20,521 nucleotides of DNA from UBA4719 sp035654835 (GTDB lineage: Bacteria; Actinomycetota; Actinomycetes; Actinomycetales; Dermatophilaceae). The stretch spans positions 1-20,521 of the forward strand of contig DASRVZ010000065.1 in the NCBI GenBank assembly GCA_035654835.1, given 5' to 3'. Shown here one piece after another: positions 13,070 to 20,520 of the stretch; the first letter of the stretch is position 1; each line of letters opens with the position of its first letter. A program made the position numbers and the translations under genes. Under the pieces are notes generated by a model. The model worked only from the letters and a program-made list of their open reading frames with translations, was not told the origin of the DNA and ran no database searches.

Positions 13070-15292
13070 CTAGGCCTGAGAGACGTCGTTCGCCAACGCC
13101 GTTGCAGCACAAGCGATTTCGGCGGTTTCGACCGGATCGGCCCCACCCAGGATGGCCAACACATCCTTGCCGTAGCGCTCAAGCTTGCGCGCTCCGACCC
13201 CTGAGATCGTGGCCAGCTCGCCCGGGCTCGCCGGCGCCTTCTCCGCGATCGCGATCAACGTGGCGTCCGTGAAGACCACGTAGGCCGGGACCTTGCTCGC
13301 GCCCGCGACCGCAAGACGCCACACCCGCAGAGCCTCGAACGTCACCTCGTCATAGGTCGGCGGGCAGTCCTGGCAGCGACCCACCTTGCGGGTTGCCGCA
13401 CTGACCAGGTCCGTGCCACAGCCGCGACACTGCGAGGGCTTCGCCGGCTTGGCCGACCTCGCGGACTTGCCGCCGCTCTTTCGAGCGGTCGAGCCGGCCG
13501 CCCTGGCGGATGACCGCGCGCCCTCGCCGAGGATGCTGGCCGCTCCGTCAAGGAAACGAGACGGTCGCCGGCTGGCCCGCCCGCCGGGGTTGCGGGCCCC
13601 GGACCACGACAGGCGCAGCTCGCGCCGGGCGCGCGTCAGCCCGACATACAGCAGTCTTCGTTCCTCCTCGATCGCCTCGGGACCCTCAGCCATGCTGATC
13701 GGGATCAGTCCGTCGCTACAGCCCACGACAAAGACGCAGTCCCACTCCAGGCCCTTGGCGGCGTGCAACGAGGCAAGAGTTGCGCCCTCGACCGTCGGTG
13801 CATGCTGGGCTGCCGCGCGCTCGTCGAGCTCGCCGACGATGTCGCTCAGTCGCGCCTGCGGGTTGCCGGACACGAAGTCGTCGGTCAGTCCGACCAACGC
13901 CTGCAGGGACTCCCACCGCTCGCGGGTCGCCCCGCCGGCTTTCGGCGCCCGCTCGGTCCACCCGGCTCCGGCAATGACATCGCGGACCAGCTCGCCCAGC
14001 GGTTTGGCTCCGTCGTCCGCCCTGGCCGCGCCACGCATCAGCAGGATCGCCCCGCGCACTTCCTTGCGGGCGAAGAACCGCTCGCCGCCGCGCACCAGGT
14101 AGGCGACATTGGCGTCCGCGAGCGCGGACTCATAGGCCTCGGACTGGGCATTGGTCCTGAACAGGACGGCGATCTGACTTGCCGGAGTGCCCTGGGCGAT
14201 CAGGCTCTGGATCGAGGTGGCCACGCCCGTCGCCTCAGAGGGGTCGTCGCTGTATGCCGTGAGGCTGGGCGAGGGGCCGTCCTGTCCCTGCGCGCGGAGC
14301 TGAAGCGTGTCAGCCGGCAAAGTGCCACCCCGCCCGTGAGCGGCACGCACCATGACGTTGGCCAGCGCAACGATCTGCGGCGTCGAACGGTAGTTGCGCA
14401 CGAGTTTGACCACCTGCGAGGTGGGATAGCGCCGTGGGAACTCCAGCAGGTGCTTGGGTGTCGCCCCGGTGAAGGAGTAGATCGTCTGGGCCGCGTCGCC
14501 GACCACACACACGTCATCGCGCTCACCCACCCAGAGTTCGAGCAGCCGCTGCTGGAGTGCGTTGACGTCCTGGTACTCATCGACCACGAAGTGGCGGTAC
14601 TGCGAGCGCACGACCCGGGCGATGTCGTCCCGCTCGGCCAGGATGCCGACGGTCAGCAGCAACACGTCTTCGAAGTCGATGACCCCTCGTGCGGTTTTGA
14701 CCTCTTCGTAGGTCTGCAGCACCCGGGCCATCGCGGTGGCGTCCAGACCGGCGGGGTCGCGGCCCGCGCGACGGGCGGCGGCGGCATACGACTCGGGCGT
14801 AAGCATGCTCACCTTGGCCCATTCGACCTCGGCTGCGAGGTCGCGCACCGCCACGCGGTCAACCTGCAGACGAAGGCGTGAGCAGGCTTCGGCGACGACG
14901 GATGCCTTGTGTGGCAACACTTCTGGGGACGCGCCGCCGATCGCCTGGGGCCAGAAGTAATGGAGCTGACGCAATGCCGCGGCGTGGAACGTCCGTGCCT
15001 GCACTCCCGGGACGCCGAGGTCGCGCAGTCTCGTGCGCATCTCGCCTGCGGCCCTGGCGGTGAACGTGACGGCGAGCACTCGCTGTGGCTGATAAGCGCC
15101 GCTGTGCACGCCGTAGGCGATGCGGTGGGTGATGGCCCGGGTCTTGCCGGTGCCGGCGCCGGCGAGCACGCACATGGGTCCGCTCGGCGACGCCGCCACC
15201 TCACGCTGCTCGGGGTCGAGGGCGTCGAGGATGTCGTCGGCGGTCGGGGTGCCGCGCGGCTGGCTGCTGGGTTGGCTGGGCGGGGGGGACAT
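13070..15292 (-). CDS. uvrD2: UvrD2-type ATP-dependent DNA helicase with HRDC domain
   Basis: 740 residues, superfamily 1A 3'-5' helicase. Q motif near DPEQREVA (26-33); Walker A GAGTGKT (45-51); VDEYQD (237-242, Walker B); QTIYSFTGA (269-277); LHAAKGLEW (509-517); LLYVGLTRAR (547-556). A Lys/Ser/Arg-rich linker (570-620) leads to a four-cysteine zinc element (C622xxC625, C640xxC643) and an HRDC domain (about 651-720), the hallmark of actinobacterial UvrD2. It acts in DNA repair or replication maintenance. ATG 15292 follows a GAGG-containing leader. Upstream in-frame starts would overlap the divergent accessory module and lack helicase sequence. It is divergent from that module across 99 bases. 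Confidence 0.96.
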   Translation of the reverse strand: MSPPPSQPSSQPRGTPTADDILDALDPEQREVAASPSGPMCVLAGAGTGKTRAITHRIAYGVHSGAYQPQRVLAVTFTARAAGEMRTRLRDLGVPGVQARTFHAAALRQLHYFWPQAIGGASPEVLPHKASVVAEACSRLRLQVDRVAVRDLAAEVEWAKVSMLTPESYAAAARRAGRDPAGLDATAMARVLQTYEEVKTARGVIDFEDVLLLTVGILAERDDIARVVRSQYRHFVVDEYQDVNALQQRLLELWVGERDDVCVVGDAAQTIYSFTGATPKHLLEFPRRYPTSQVVKLVRNYRSTPQIVALANVMVRAAHGRGGTLPADTLQLRAQGQDGPSPSLTAYSDDPSEATGVATSIQSLIAQGTPASQIAVLFRTNAQSEAYESALADANVAYLVRGGERFFARKEVRGAILLMRGAARADDGAKPLGELVRDVIAGAGWTERAPKAGGATRERWESLQALVGLTDDFVSGNPQARLSDIVGELDERAAAQHAPTVEGATLASLHAAKGLEWDCVFVVGCSDGLIPISMAEGPEAIEEERRLLYVGLTRARRELRLSWSGARNPGGRASRRPSRFLDGAASILGEGARSSARAAGSTARKSGGKSARSAKPAKPSQCRGCGTDLVSAATRKVGRCQDCPPTYDEVTFEALRVWRLAVAGASKVPAYVVFTDATLIAIAEKAPASPGELATISGVGARKLERYGKDVLAILGGADPVETAEIACAATALANDVSQA

Positions 15293-15343
15293 TGCCTCAG
15301 ATCCTCTCAGACCGGGGTGCCAGGCACCTGCACGCGCACCCAG

Positions 15344-15382
15344 GTTGTCGGGACAACGACTGTTCGTTATCACAAGTGATAA
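15344..15382. promoter_or_regulatory. Two palindromes upstream of the nucleotidyltransferase/XRE module (candidate operators)
   Basis: GTTGTC-GG-GACAAC (15344-15357) and TTATCAC-AA-GTGATAA (15367-15382) are both perfect inverted repeats, nine bases apart. TTGTCG (15345-15350) and TATCAC (15368-15373) are 17 bases apart and could be -35/-10, so each palindrome would cover one element. GATAAT (15378-15383) is an alternative -10 that would place the start of transcription at or next to the ATG (leaderless). Confidence 0.65.
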
Positions 15383-15391
15383 TATCGACGG

Positions 15392-16168
15392 ATGGGTGAT
15401 CAGCCACGCAAACGCAATGGACGATTCAGCCAGAAGGAGCACACTGCGCCAACGCCACTTGAGCTTGAGCACCTTGCACGCGAGCACCCGGACCTGTTGG
15501 CAGTCCTGAAGTCCGCCGCCGCTCTGCAGAGGTCTGTTCCGGACGCCGTTCTTGTTGGTGGCAGCGCCGCGGCGATGTACGCCGGACATCGTGACTCCTA
15601 CGACCACGACCACGTCCTGGCAGACCTGATTGAGCGGTACGACGCAGTGGTCGAGGCCGCCGAGTCCACCGACGGCTGGGCTACCAGCGTGAAGGCCAGT
15701 CGCCCTCCGATGACGCTGATGGGAAGCATCGGTGGCATCGAGGCAGGGCTAAGGCAACTGCGCCGGAAGGTGCCACTGGAAACGACTCTTGTCACTCTGC
15801 CGGGCGGCGATGAGGTGACCGTGCCCACACTGGCTGAGGCGCTGCGCGTCAAGGCATACCTCGTGGTGCAGCGAAACCAGGTCCGCGACTACCTGGACGT
15901 GGTTGCCTTGGCCGACCGCTTGGGCGTCCAGGACGCCGCAACCGTGTTGCGCCACCTGGACGAGTACTACCTTGACCGTTCTGGGGAAGATGACTCGGTG
16001 GTTACCGCGTTGGTCCAGCGGCTCGCAGAGCCCAACCCCAGGGACAGCAAGGTCACCCTGCAGCTGGATCGGTACAAGGGACTCCTGCCACGTTGGCAGG
16101 ACTGGGGGGCAGTCACCGCCATGTGCGACACCCTGGCTCGCGCGGTTCTGCAGGGAGGCGACCTGTGA
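15392..16168 (+). CDS. AbiEii/MenA-like nucleotidyltransferase (toxin-like)
   Basis: 258 residues. Polymerase-beta-type nucleotidyltransferase signatures match the AbiEii/MenA toxin superfamily: VLVGGSAAAMYAG (53-65) with DHD at 71-73 for the metal-binding carboxylates, and the downstream K154-x6-R161-x3-RDYxD pattern (KAYLVVQRNQVRDYLD). Relatives transfer nucleotides to tRNA or other targets and act as toxins or phage-defence effectors; activity here is inferred. ATG 15392 is only eight bases after a GATAAT hexamer, and no Shine-Dalgarno is visible, suggesting a leaderless mRNA. The stop overlaps the next gene. The pair sits between uvrD2 and mrx1, adjacent genes in M. tuberculosis, so it was probably acquired. 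Confidence 0.8.
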   Translation: MGDQPRKRNGRFSQKEHTAPTPLELEHLAREHPDLLAVLKSAAALQRSVPDAVLVGGSAAAMYAGHRDSYDHDHVLADLIERYDAVVEAAESTDGWATSVKASRPPMTLMGSIGGIEAGLRQLRRKVPLETTLVTLPGGDEVTVPTLAEALRVKAYLVVQRNQVRDYLDVVALADRLGVQDAATVLRHLDEYYLDRSGEDDSVVTALVQRLAEPNPRDSKVTLQLDRYKGLLPRWQDWGAVTAMCDTLARAVLQGGDL

Positions 16169-16623
16169 TGCTGGCGTTCCGCAATGTGAATGCTGACCCT
16201 GCTGACCCCGTCGAGTCCTGGCCCTACGAGGGGCTGGTGGCAGCGATGGAGCGCGGCGGCTTCCGTGACTGGCAGCGCGTGGCCGCAGCCATCCAGCGCG
16301 ACCCGTGGGGCGAGGTTGCCGCAGACGTGCGGGCATACCTGTCGTATGAGCAGCCTTACGGCGTAGGGCCTTTGATGACCTCGGTCATCGCAGCCGCGCG
16401 GGCACATGCACAGGACGAAGACAGGGCTGCGGTCGCCGCCCGTGTCCGCGAACTCGTCTCGTCCAGCGGCCTGACCCGGAGGGAGTTCGCTGACGCACTG
16501 GGCACCTCGGTCACTCGGCTCTCCACATACTGTACCGGGTCGGTTACCCCGTCAGCGGCGCTGCTACTGCGGATGGAGCGGGCCTCCGCGTCCCGGGACG
16601 CCCGCAGATCCCCTACTGAGTAG
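16168..16623 (+). CDS. XRE-type helix-turn-helix protein, probable antitoxin/repressor
   Basis: 151 residues. A C-terminal lambda-repressor-like HTH (about 93-137: LTRREFADALGTS followed by RLSTYCTG and PSAALLLRMERA) follows an unrecognised acidic N-terminal half rich in Trp/Tyr (SWPYEG, DWQRVAAAI, YLSYEQPYG). It begins at ATG 16168 (TGATG junction with the upstream stop) or GTG 16165 (GTGA overlap); AGGGAGG lies six to nine bases upstream. Coupling to the nucleotidyltransferase and upstream palindromes suggest an autoregulating antitoxin. The order, effector first and regulator second, is the reverse of classical AbiE. Confidence 0.75.
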   Translation: MLAFRNVNADPADPVESWPYEGLVAAMERGGFRDWQRVAAAIQRDPWGEVAADVRAYLSYEQPYGVGPLMTSVIAAARAHAQDEDRAAVAARVRELVSSSGLTRREFADALGTSVTRLSTYCTGSVTPSAALLLRMERASASRDARRSPTE

Positions 16624-16687
16624 CGGTCGTCCACTCTCTCCACAACTGGGTTTACGCGAAACAAGCTGCACCACCTGCGGAACCTCA

Positions 16688-16706
16688 TTCCTTCTGGCGG
16701 AAGGAA
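16688..16706 (+). terminator. Hairpin after the XRE gene
   Basis: TTCCTTC and GAAGGAA pair over 7 bp around TGGCG, 65 bases after the XRE stop. No T-tract follows, so it is a weak terminator candidate or an element of the mrx1 leader. Confidence 0.35.
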
Positions 16707-16764
16707 ATGGGGCTTATCGCCGTTGATGAGAGCACCCAATGACTGACGTTTGAGGAGATCTTGC

Positions 16765-17028
16765 ATGTCCGCGGCCCCCACACTGCCCTCTACCGGCACC
16801 ATCACGATGTTCACCACCCCGTGGTGCGGCTACTGCCGCGGGCTCAAGACCGCACTGGACCGCGACGGCATCACCTACACCGAGGTCGACATCGAGCAGC
16901 ACCCGGCGAGCGCGGACTACGTCATGAGCGTCAACGGTGGCAACCAGACCGTGCCGACCGTGGTGTTCCCGGACGGCACCGCCGCGACCAACCCGTCGGT
17001 GGCTGAAGTTCTCCTCCGCCTGGCCTGA
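16765..17028 (+). CDS. mrx1: Mycoredoxin-1 (glutaredoxin-like)
   Basis: 87 residues, thioredoxin fold. The active site WCGYC (Cys21/Cys24) is the mycoredoxin form of CxxC. EVDIEQHP (about 40-47), SVNGGNQTVPTVVFPDG with the cis-proline TVP, and TNPSVAEV near the end match Rv3198A. It reduces mycothiol mixed disulfides in the cytosol using mycothiol/Mtr. ATG 16765 follows GAGGAG with seven-base spacing. In M. tuberculosis it neighbours uvrD2 and whiB7; here the toxin-like pair intervenes. Confidence 0.95.
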   Translation: MSAAPTLPSTGTITMFTTPWCGYCRGLKTALDRDGITYTEVDIEQHPASADYVMSVNGGNQTVPTVVFPDGTAATNPSVAEVLLRLA

Positions 17029-17035
17029 CGGACCA

Positions 17036-17107
17036 CGCCGCGGTCCGGCGGCGATCACCGGCGCCGTGCCTGGGGGCCGCACCTGATGGGTGACCGTCAG
17101 CCCCAGG
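17036..17107. terminator. Convergent terminator region with two hairpins
   Basis: CGCCGC/GCGGCG (17036-17041 with 17048-17053) lies eight bases after the mrx1 stop. CCTGGGG (17069-17075) pairs with CCCCAGG (17101-17107), straddling the stop of the minus-strand surface protein gene. Neither has a clear T-tract. Confidence 0.45.
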
Positions 17108-19463
17108 TGACGATGAGTTCTGGCCACTGGGTGACGTTCACGGTGTCATTCCGGCTGCGGTATCTCTGCTGAAAATCGCCACTTCCCTCGACCGAGTCGC
17201 GCACCACGAAACCGTTGTTGGGGCCGGTGTAGTGGGCTTGCACGTGGGTGGTGACCGTCCACGTCTGCCAGCCGACCGTTCCGGTGGTCGTGCTGGTGGC
17301 TGGGGTTCCGGCGGTGCCGGGTTGGTTGGCCCAGGTGACCCCGGCCTCGGTCCAGATCGCGGAGGCCGGGTTGCCCTGGTAGGCCTCCATGACCCGGCCC
17401 GACGCCGTTTCGTATTGGTAGAGCCGCAGCTTCGAGAGGGTGACCGTGCAGCCGGCGGGCAGTGCGGGTAGCGTGAACCTGAACATGCCGCGCTTGTGGT
17501 CGTTGGTGGGCCTCGTTCTGATGTCTATCTTCACTGCCGTTCCGTTGTTCGTGTTTGGCGAAGCCTGGTCGATCTGGGAATCGCCGCTAGCGATGAGAGC
17601 CGGTTGGTCGCCGGGGGTGGCACAGTTCGCCGTCGTGACCTTGACGACGCTCGGGCTGGTGGTCGTGTTCGTGTTGCCCACGTTGTCGGAGACGACGTAC
17701 CGGTACATGTAGCAGTTCCCTGTGCTCACCGTATCCACAAGGGGCGACGACGGGTTGGTGCCGTTTGCAAGGGTCGTGTATGTTCCGCTAAACGTCCCGC
17801 ACGTGGTGCCGGTCAAGGTTGTGGACTGGCGCTGCAGAAGGCGGGTCCCGAGACCCGAGCCACCATCCGTCCCGTTGGTGAAGTCCACGCTGAACGTCGT
17901 GCTTGTGATGGTCGTGTTTGCGTAGGGCAGCGTGGCGCCGGTCGGCGCGGTGTTGTCGACGGTGGGAGTGAAGGACGTGGCCCCGGAGATGCCGGTGGCG
18001 TTGTTGGTTGCCGTTACGGTCTTCGTACCAGGTGCAGCCGGGGCACCGTTCCACGAGTAGGTGTTAACCCCCAAAGACCCTGGCGTCGAGCTCCAGTTGG
18101 TGCCCAGAGCCGGGAATGCATAGCTGAAGATCCCGGACTTGGGGTCGGTAGCGCTCGCCGTGGCCGTGAACGACCCTGAGGCCGCCGCTCCGCGGTAGAA
18201 GACGGTCGAGCCTGAGGCCCAGTAGGTATTGGTGAACGTGCCGAAGGTCAGGGACGGCGCGGGAGTGGGCGCGGTCAGGTCGACCTTGATGTCCGCACTC
18301 GTGTATGTCGTGGAGTTGCCGAGCGTGTCCGTCACGACGTACTGGTACTTGTAGCAAGCCTGGTCGGCGACGATGTCGGACTTCGGTGAGACCGGGTCGC
18401 TGGTCACCAGCGTGTAGGAGCCGTAGGCGGTGCAGGCACCGTCGGCGGTGCCACCGGATGAAGTCAGGGTCCCCGTGGCGCGCAACAGCTGAGCGCCAGA
18501 TGTGGCCACCCCGCTCGGGTCCGTGCCCTTGACAAGGTCCAGGCTCAGCGTCGCGGAGATCGCGTACAGAGCGCCGGTGCCTACCAGACCGCTAGCGGCC
18601 ACCGAACCACCCGTCGGGCCGGTGGAGTCGTTGACGAATGTCAGGGTCGTGCCGGTCGCGTTGTTGGCCACGTCGCGGCCGGTCACGACCTCAGTGGGTG
18701 AGCTCGTGGTCCCGGCCGTCCAGCTGAACGAGGTGGAGACGTACGGCCCCCCTGCGGGAGTCGACACCATCGTCTGAGTGTGGGTCCAGCCGGTCGTGGT
18801 ACCGGTCAGGGTCGCCGCCGTGCTCGAGGCGGGCCCAGAGCCCGAGTCGGTCACCGCGTTGGTCAATGTGAACGAGCCCAACGCCGCGCCGCGGTAGTAG
18901 ATCGTGTTGCCACTCTTGACGGCGTTCCCGCTGACCCCCGACAGGGAGATGGAGTTGACCGGCGCAGTCACGTCGACCGTGACCGTGGCGCTCTTCACAC
19001 TCTCCGGGCCGCGCCAGTTGGTGGCGAACACCGGCGTTACCGAGTACTTCCACTGCCCTTCCGGCACAATGTTCTCGGTGCACGTTGTCACCGCGACCGT
19101 GCCGGTGCAGGCCGACAGGATGGTCTGGAGGGTCAGCGTGCCCGCGTCATACCGCTTGACGAGGTAGCCGGCCACAGCCGTCCCGTTCGACAACGTGCGC
19201 GCTGCCCAGCTGACCGTTACCGCGCTTCCAGCCGCACTAGCGGTGGGGGTCGCACCCTGGTTGACCGCCGTTGCTGTGGAGGCGCCGTTGCCTCCCGCGC
19301 CGGATCCAGCGCTCCAGTACGCCTCAGCCACGCCGTTCGCCAGGATAAAGACGAGGGGCATCGCGACCATGCCCTTGAGGATGCTCCGGCAAGCCGGGGC
19401 GATTCTGCGCGGAGCCTTCCTGTGCTGCCCGCGGCTCATCTTTCTGTGCAGCCCAGCGCTCAT
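17097..19463 (-). CDS. Modular secreted surface protein with DNRLRE/CBM96-like C-terminus
   Basis: 788 residues. The basic N-region and one hydrophobic stretch (about 31-48) end in AEA, followed by YWSAGSGAG, a predicted signal peptide with cleavage at 48/49. Then come an FN3-like domain (about 70-165), repeat A1 (166-285, starting VTAPVNSISLSG), B1 (286-398), A2 (399-508) and B2 (509-609). A copies share YYRGAA/FYRGAA and end NDSTGPTGG/DNTAPTGAT; B copies share KGTDPSG/NGTDGGSG, two cysteines and YVV(T/S)DxxGN. The C-terminal DNRLRE-type domain (613-788) has QASPNTNNGTA, RGMFRFTLPALP, WTEAGVTWANQP and PELIVTW. Probable cell-surface or carbohydrate-binding adhesin. ATG 19463 overlaps the previous stop (ATGA). 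No LPXTG is present, so anchoring is unclear. Confidence 0.85.
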   Translation of the reverse strand: MSAGLHRKMSRGQHRKAPRRIAPACRSILKGMVAMPLVFILANGVAEAYWSAGSGAGGNGASTATAVNQGATPTASAAGSAVTVSWAARTLSNGTAVAGYLVKRYDAGTLTLQTILSACTGTVAVTTCTENIVPEGQWKYSVTPVFATNWRGPESVKSATVTVDVTAPVNSISLSGVSGNAVKSGNTIYYRGAALGSFTLTNAVTDSGSGPASSTAATLTGTTTGWTHTQTMVSTPAGGPYVSTSFSWTAGTTSSPTEVVTGRDVANNATGTTLTFVNDSTGPTGGSVAASGLVGTGALYAISATLSLDLVKGTDPSGVATSGAQLLRATGTLTSSGGTADGACTAYGSYTLVTSDPVSPKSDIVADQACYKYQYVVTDTLGNSTTYTSADIKVDLTAPTPAPSLTFGTFTNTYWASGSTVFYRGAAASGSFTATASATDPKSGIFSYAFPALGTNWSSTPGSLGVNTYSWNGAPAAPGTKTVTATNNATGISGATSFTPTVDNTAPTGATLPYANTTITSTTFSVDFTNGTDGGSGLGTRLLQRQSTTLTGTTCGTFSGTYTTLANGTNPSSPLVDTVSTGNCYMYRYVVSDNVGNTNTTTSPSVVKVTTANCATPGDQPALIASGDSQIDQASPNTNNGTAVKIDIRTRPTNDHKRGMFRFTLPALPAGCTVTLSKLRLYQYETASGRVMEAYQGNPASAIWTEAGVTWANQPGTAGTPATSTTTGTVGWQTWTVTTHVQAHYTGPNNGFVVRDSVEGSGDFQQRYRSRNDTVNVTQWPELIVTWG

Positions 19464-19963
19464 GGGCCGGCTGCCAGATAGACCGTGAAGCTCGCGCCTT
19501 GGCACGCGTCCGCGGCGCCCACACCCATCGCCAGCGCATTCGTCAGCGTGATCGGCAGCGTTCCATCCACGGCACCAACCTTGCCGGGCACAGTCCAGCC
19601 GGCACCGCCGTTCGTCGCCGTGGTGAAGCTCAGCGTTGACACGGCGCACCCGGAGTGCCCCGCGTCGACGGCGAAGCCGGTTCCGGCTCCCTGGCTGGTG
19701 TCCAGCGCAAGCGAGCCGATGCGCACAGGGGACGCGTTCGGGTTGGATGCGGTGAGAAGGACGTTGGCAGCTCCGGCCGGGTAAAGAGTGGCGGCCGGTG
19801 TCCCCGCACTCAAGGTCACTGCCACGGTGGTCCCTGCCGCTCCTGAACCTGCTCCGCTGCCGGACGCACTCCAGAATGCGTTGGCTGCACCGCCGACAGG
19901 CAGAGCAAGTGTGACGAGCAGCACGGCCAGGGGCATCCGCCTGGGCATGCGCGGGCGCATCAT
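19460..19963 (-). CDS. Small exported protein with AFWSA mature N-terminus
   Basis: 167 residues. The signal peptide (Arg-rich start, hydrophobic 11-27) ends in ANA at 27-29, leaving FWSASGSGAGSG as the predicted mature start. This resembles the Gly/Ser-rich beginning of many actinobacterial exported proteins near SipW-like signal peptidases. The rest is Ala/Gly/Thr-rich beta sequence with two cysteines (Cys106 in SGCAVS, Cys154 in DACQGAS), probably a disulfide. It is similar in layout to the preceding gene product. ATG 19963 overlaps the upstream stop (ATGA), and its own stop overlaps the 788-aa gene the same way. Function unknown; a fibre subunit or matrix component is inference. Confidence 0.78.
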   Translation of the reverse strand: MMRPRMPRRMPLAVLLVTLALPVGGAANAFWSASGSGAGSGAAGTTVAVTLSAGTPAATLYPAGAANVLLTASNPNASPVRIGSLALDTSQGAGTGFAVDAGHSGCAVSTLSFTTATNGGAGWTVPGKVGAVDGTLPITLTNALAMGVGAADACQGASFTVYLAAGP

Positions 19964-20520
19964 CTGTCCAGCGTCCCGGTCGCGGTGTAGGCGAGTGTCA
20001 GCGACGCCCCCTTGCACCCGTCCTGGTTGGCCGGCCGGTTGAGCATGCCCACTTGAGGCCACTTTGCCCGGGAGAGGTCGAGGCTGCTGAGTGTGCTGGT
20101 CGCTCGGGCTGGAACGGTGATACTGAGGTCGTTTGATGCCTGGTCCACCGCGAAGTCGCCTATTGCACAAGGATGGGCGTCGTCGGCATTCGGCGCGCTG
20201 ACCTCACGTACGGTCACGCGGAGGTCGGTGACCGACATGGGTGAGTCGTGGGGGTTCGTCAGCCTCAGATCCAGCGGTGCCATCACGCCGGGTGAGATCG
20301 GCTCGGCGGCGCTTCCCCCAATGGTGAACGATCCGGCCGAGTCCGCCAGAGCGGCGCCCCCGATGCCGGTGCTGGCACCGGTCGTGCCCACGGTCGGGTT
20401 GCAGTCAACAAGGAGCAAGAGAAGAATAATGGCGAGCACGGTTGCCCAGACAAGCTCACGCACGTGTCGTCTGCGCGCATCGTGTTTGCGCGTAACGCGT
20501 TTGTTGGCAACGGTACTCAT
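19960..20520 (-). CDS. Membrane-anchored exported protein, first visible gene of the surface operon
   Basis: 186 residues from ATG 20520, one base from the window edge, so an upstream start cannot be excluded. A basic N-terminus (residues 7-21 rich in Arg/Lys/His) precedes a single hydrophobic helix (24-38) ending VDCNPTVG. Cys40 looks lipobox-like, but Asp at -1 makes lipidation doubtful. The exported part has SPGVMAPLDLRLTNPHDSP (77-94), Cys118 and Cys169 (DGCKGASLTLAYTATG), matching the next gene in pattern. It lacks the WSA motif. Linked by an ATGA overlap (19960-19963) to the next gene. A signal peptidase gene may lie just outside the window. Confidence 0.75.
   Translation of the reverse strand: MSTVANKRVTRKHDARRRHVRELVWATVLAIILLLLLVDCNPTVGTTGASTGIGGAALADSAGSFTIGGSAAEPISPGVMAPLDLRLTNPHDSPMSVTDLRVTVREVSAPNADDAHPCAIGDFAVDQASNDLSITVPARATSTLSSLDLSRAKWPQVGMLNRPANQDGCKGASLTLAYTATGTLDR

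Noticed and set aside
15293..15613. N-terminal extension of UvrD2 across the divergent promoter region
   Set aside because: It would overlap the nucleotidyltransferase gene and both palindromes, and shows no helicase sequence; ATG 15292 directly precedes the Q motif region.
17500..19000. Possible frameshifts or assembly errors in the repeat-rich surface gene
   Set aside because: The frame is open throughout and every repeat unit reads cleanly, so the coding sequence appears intact.
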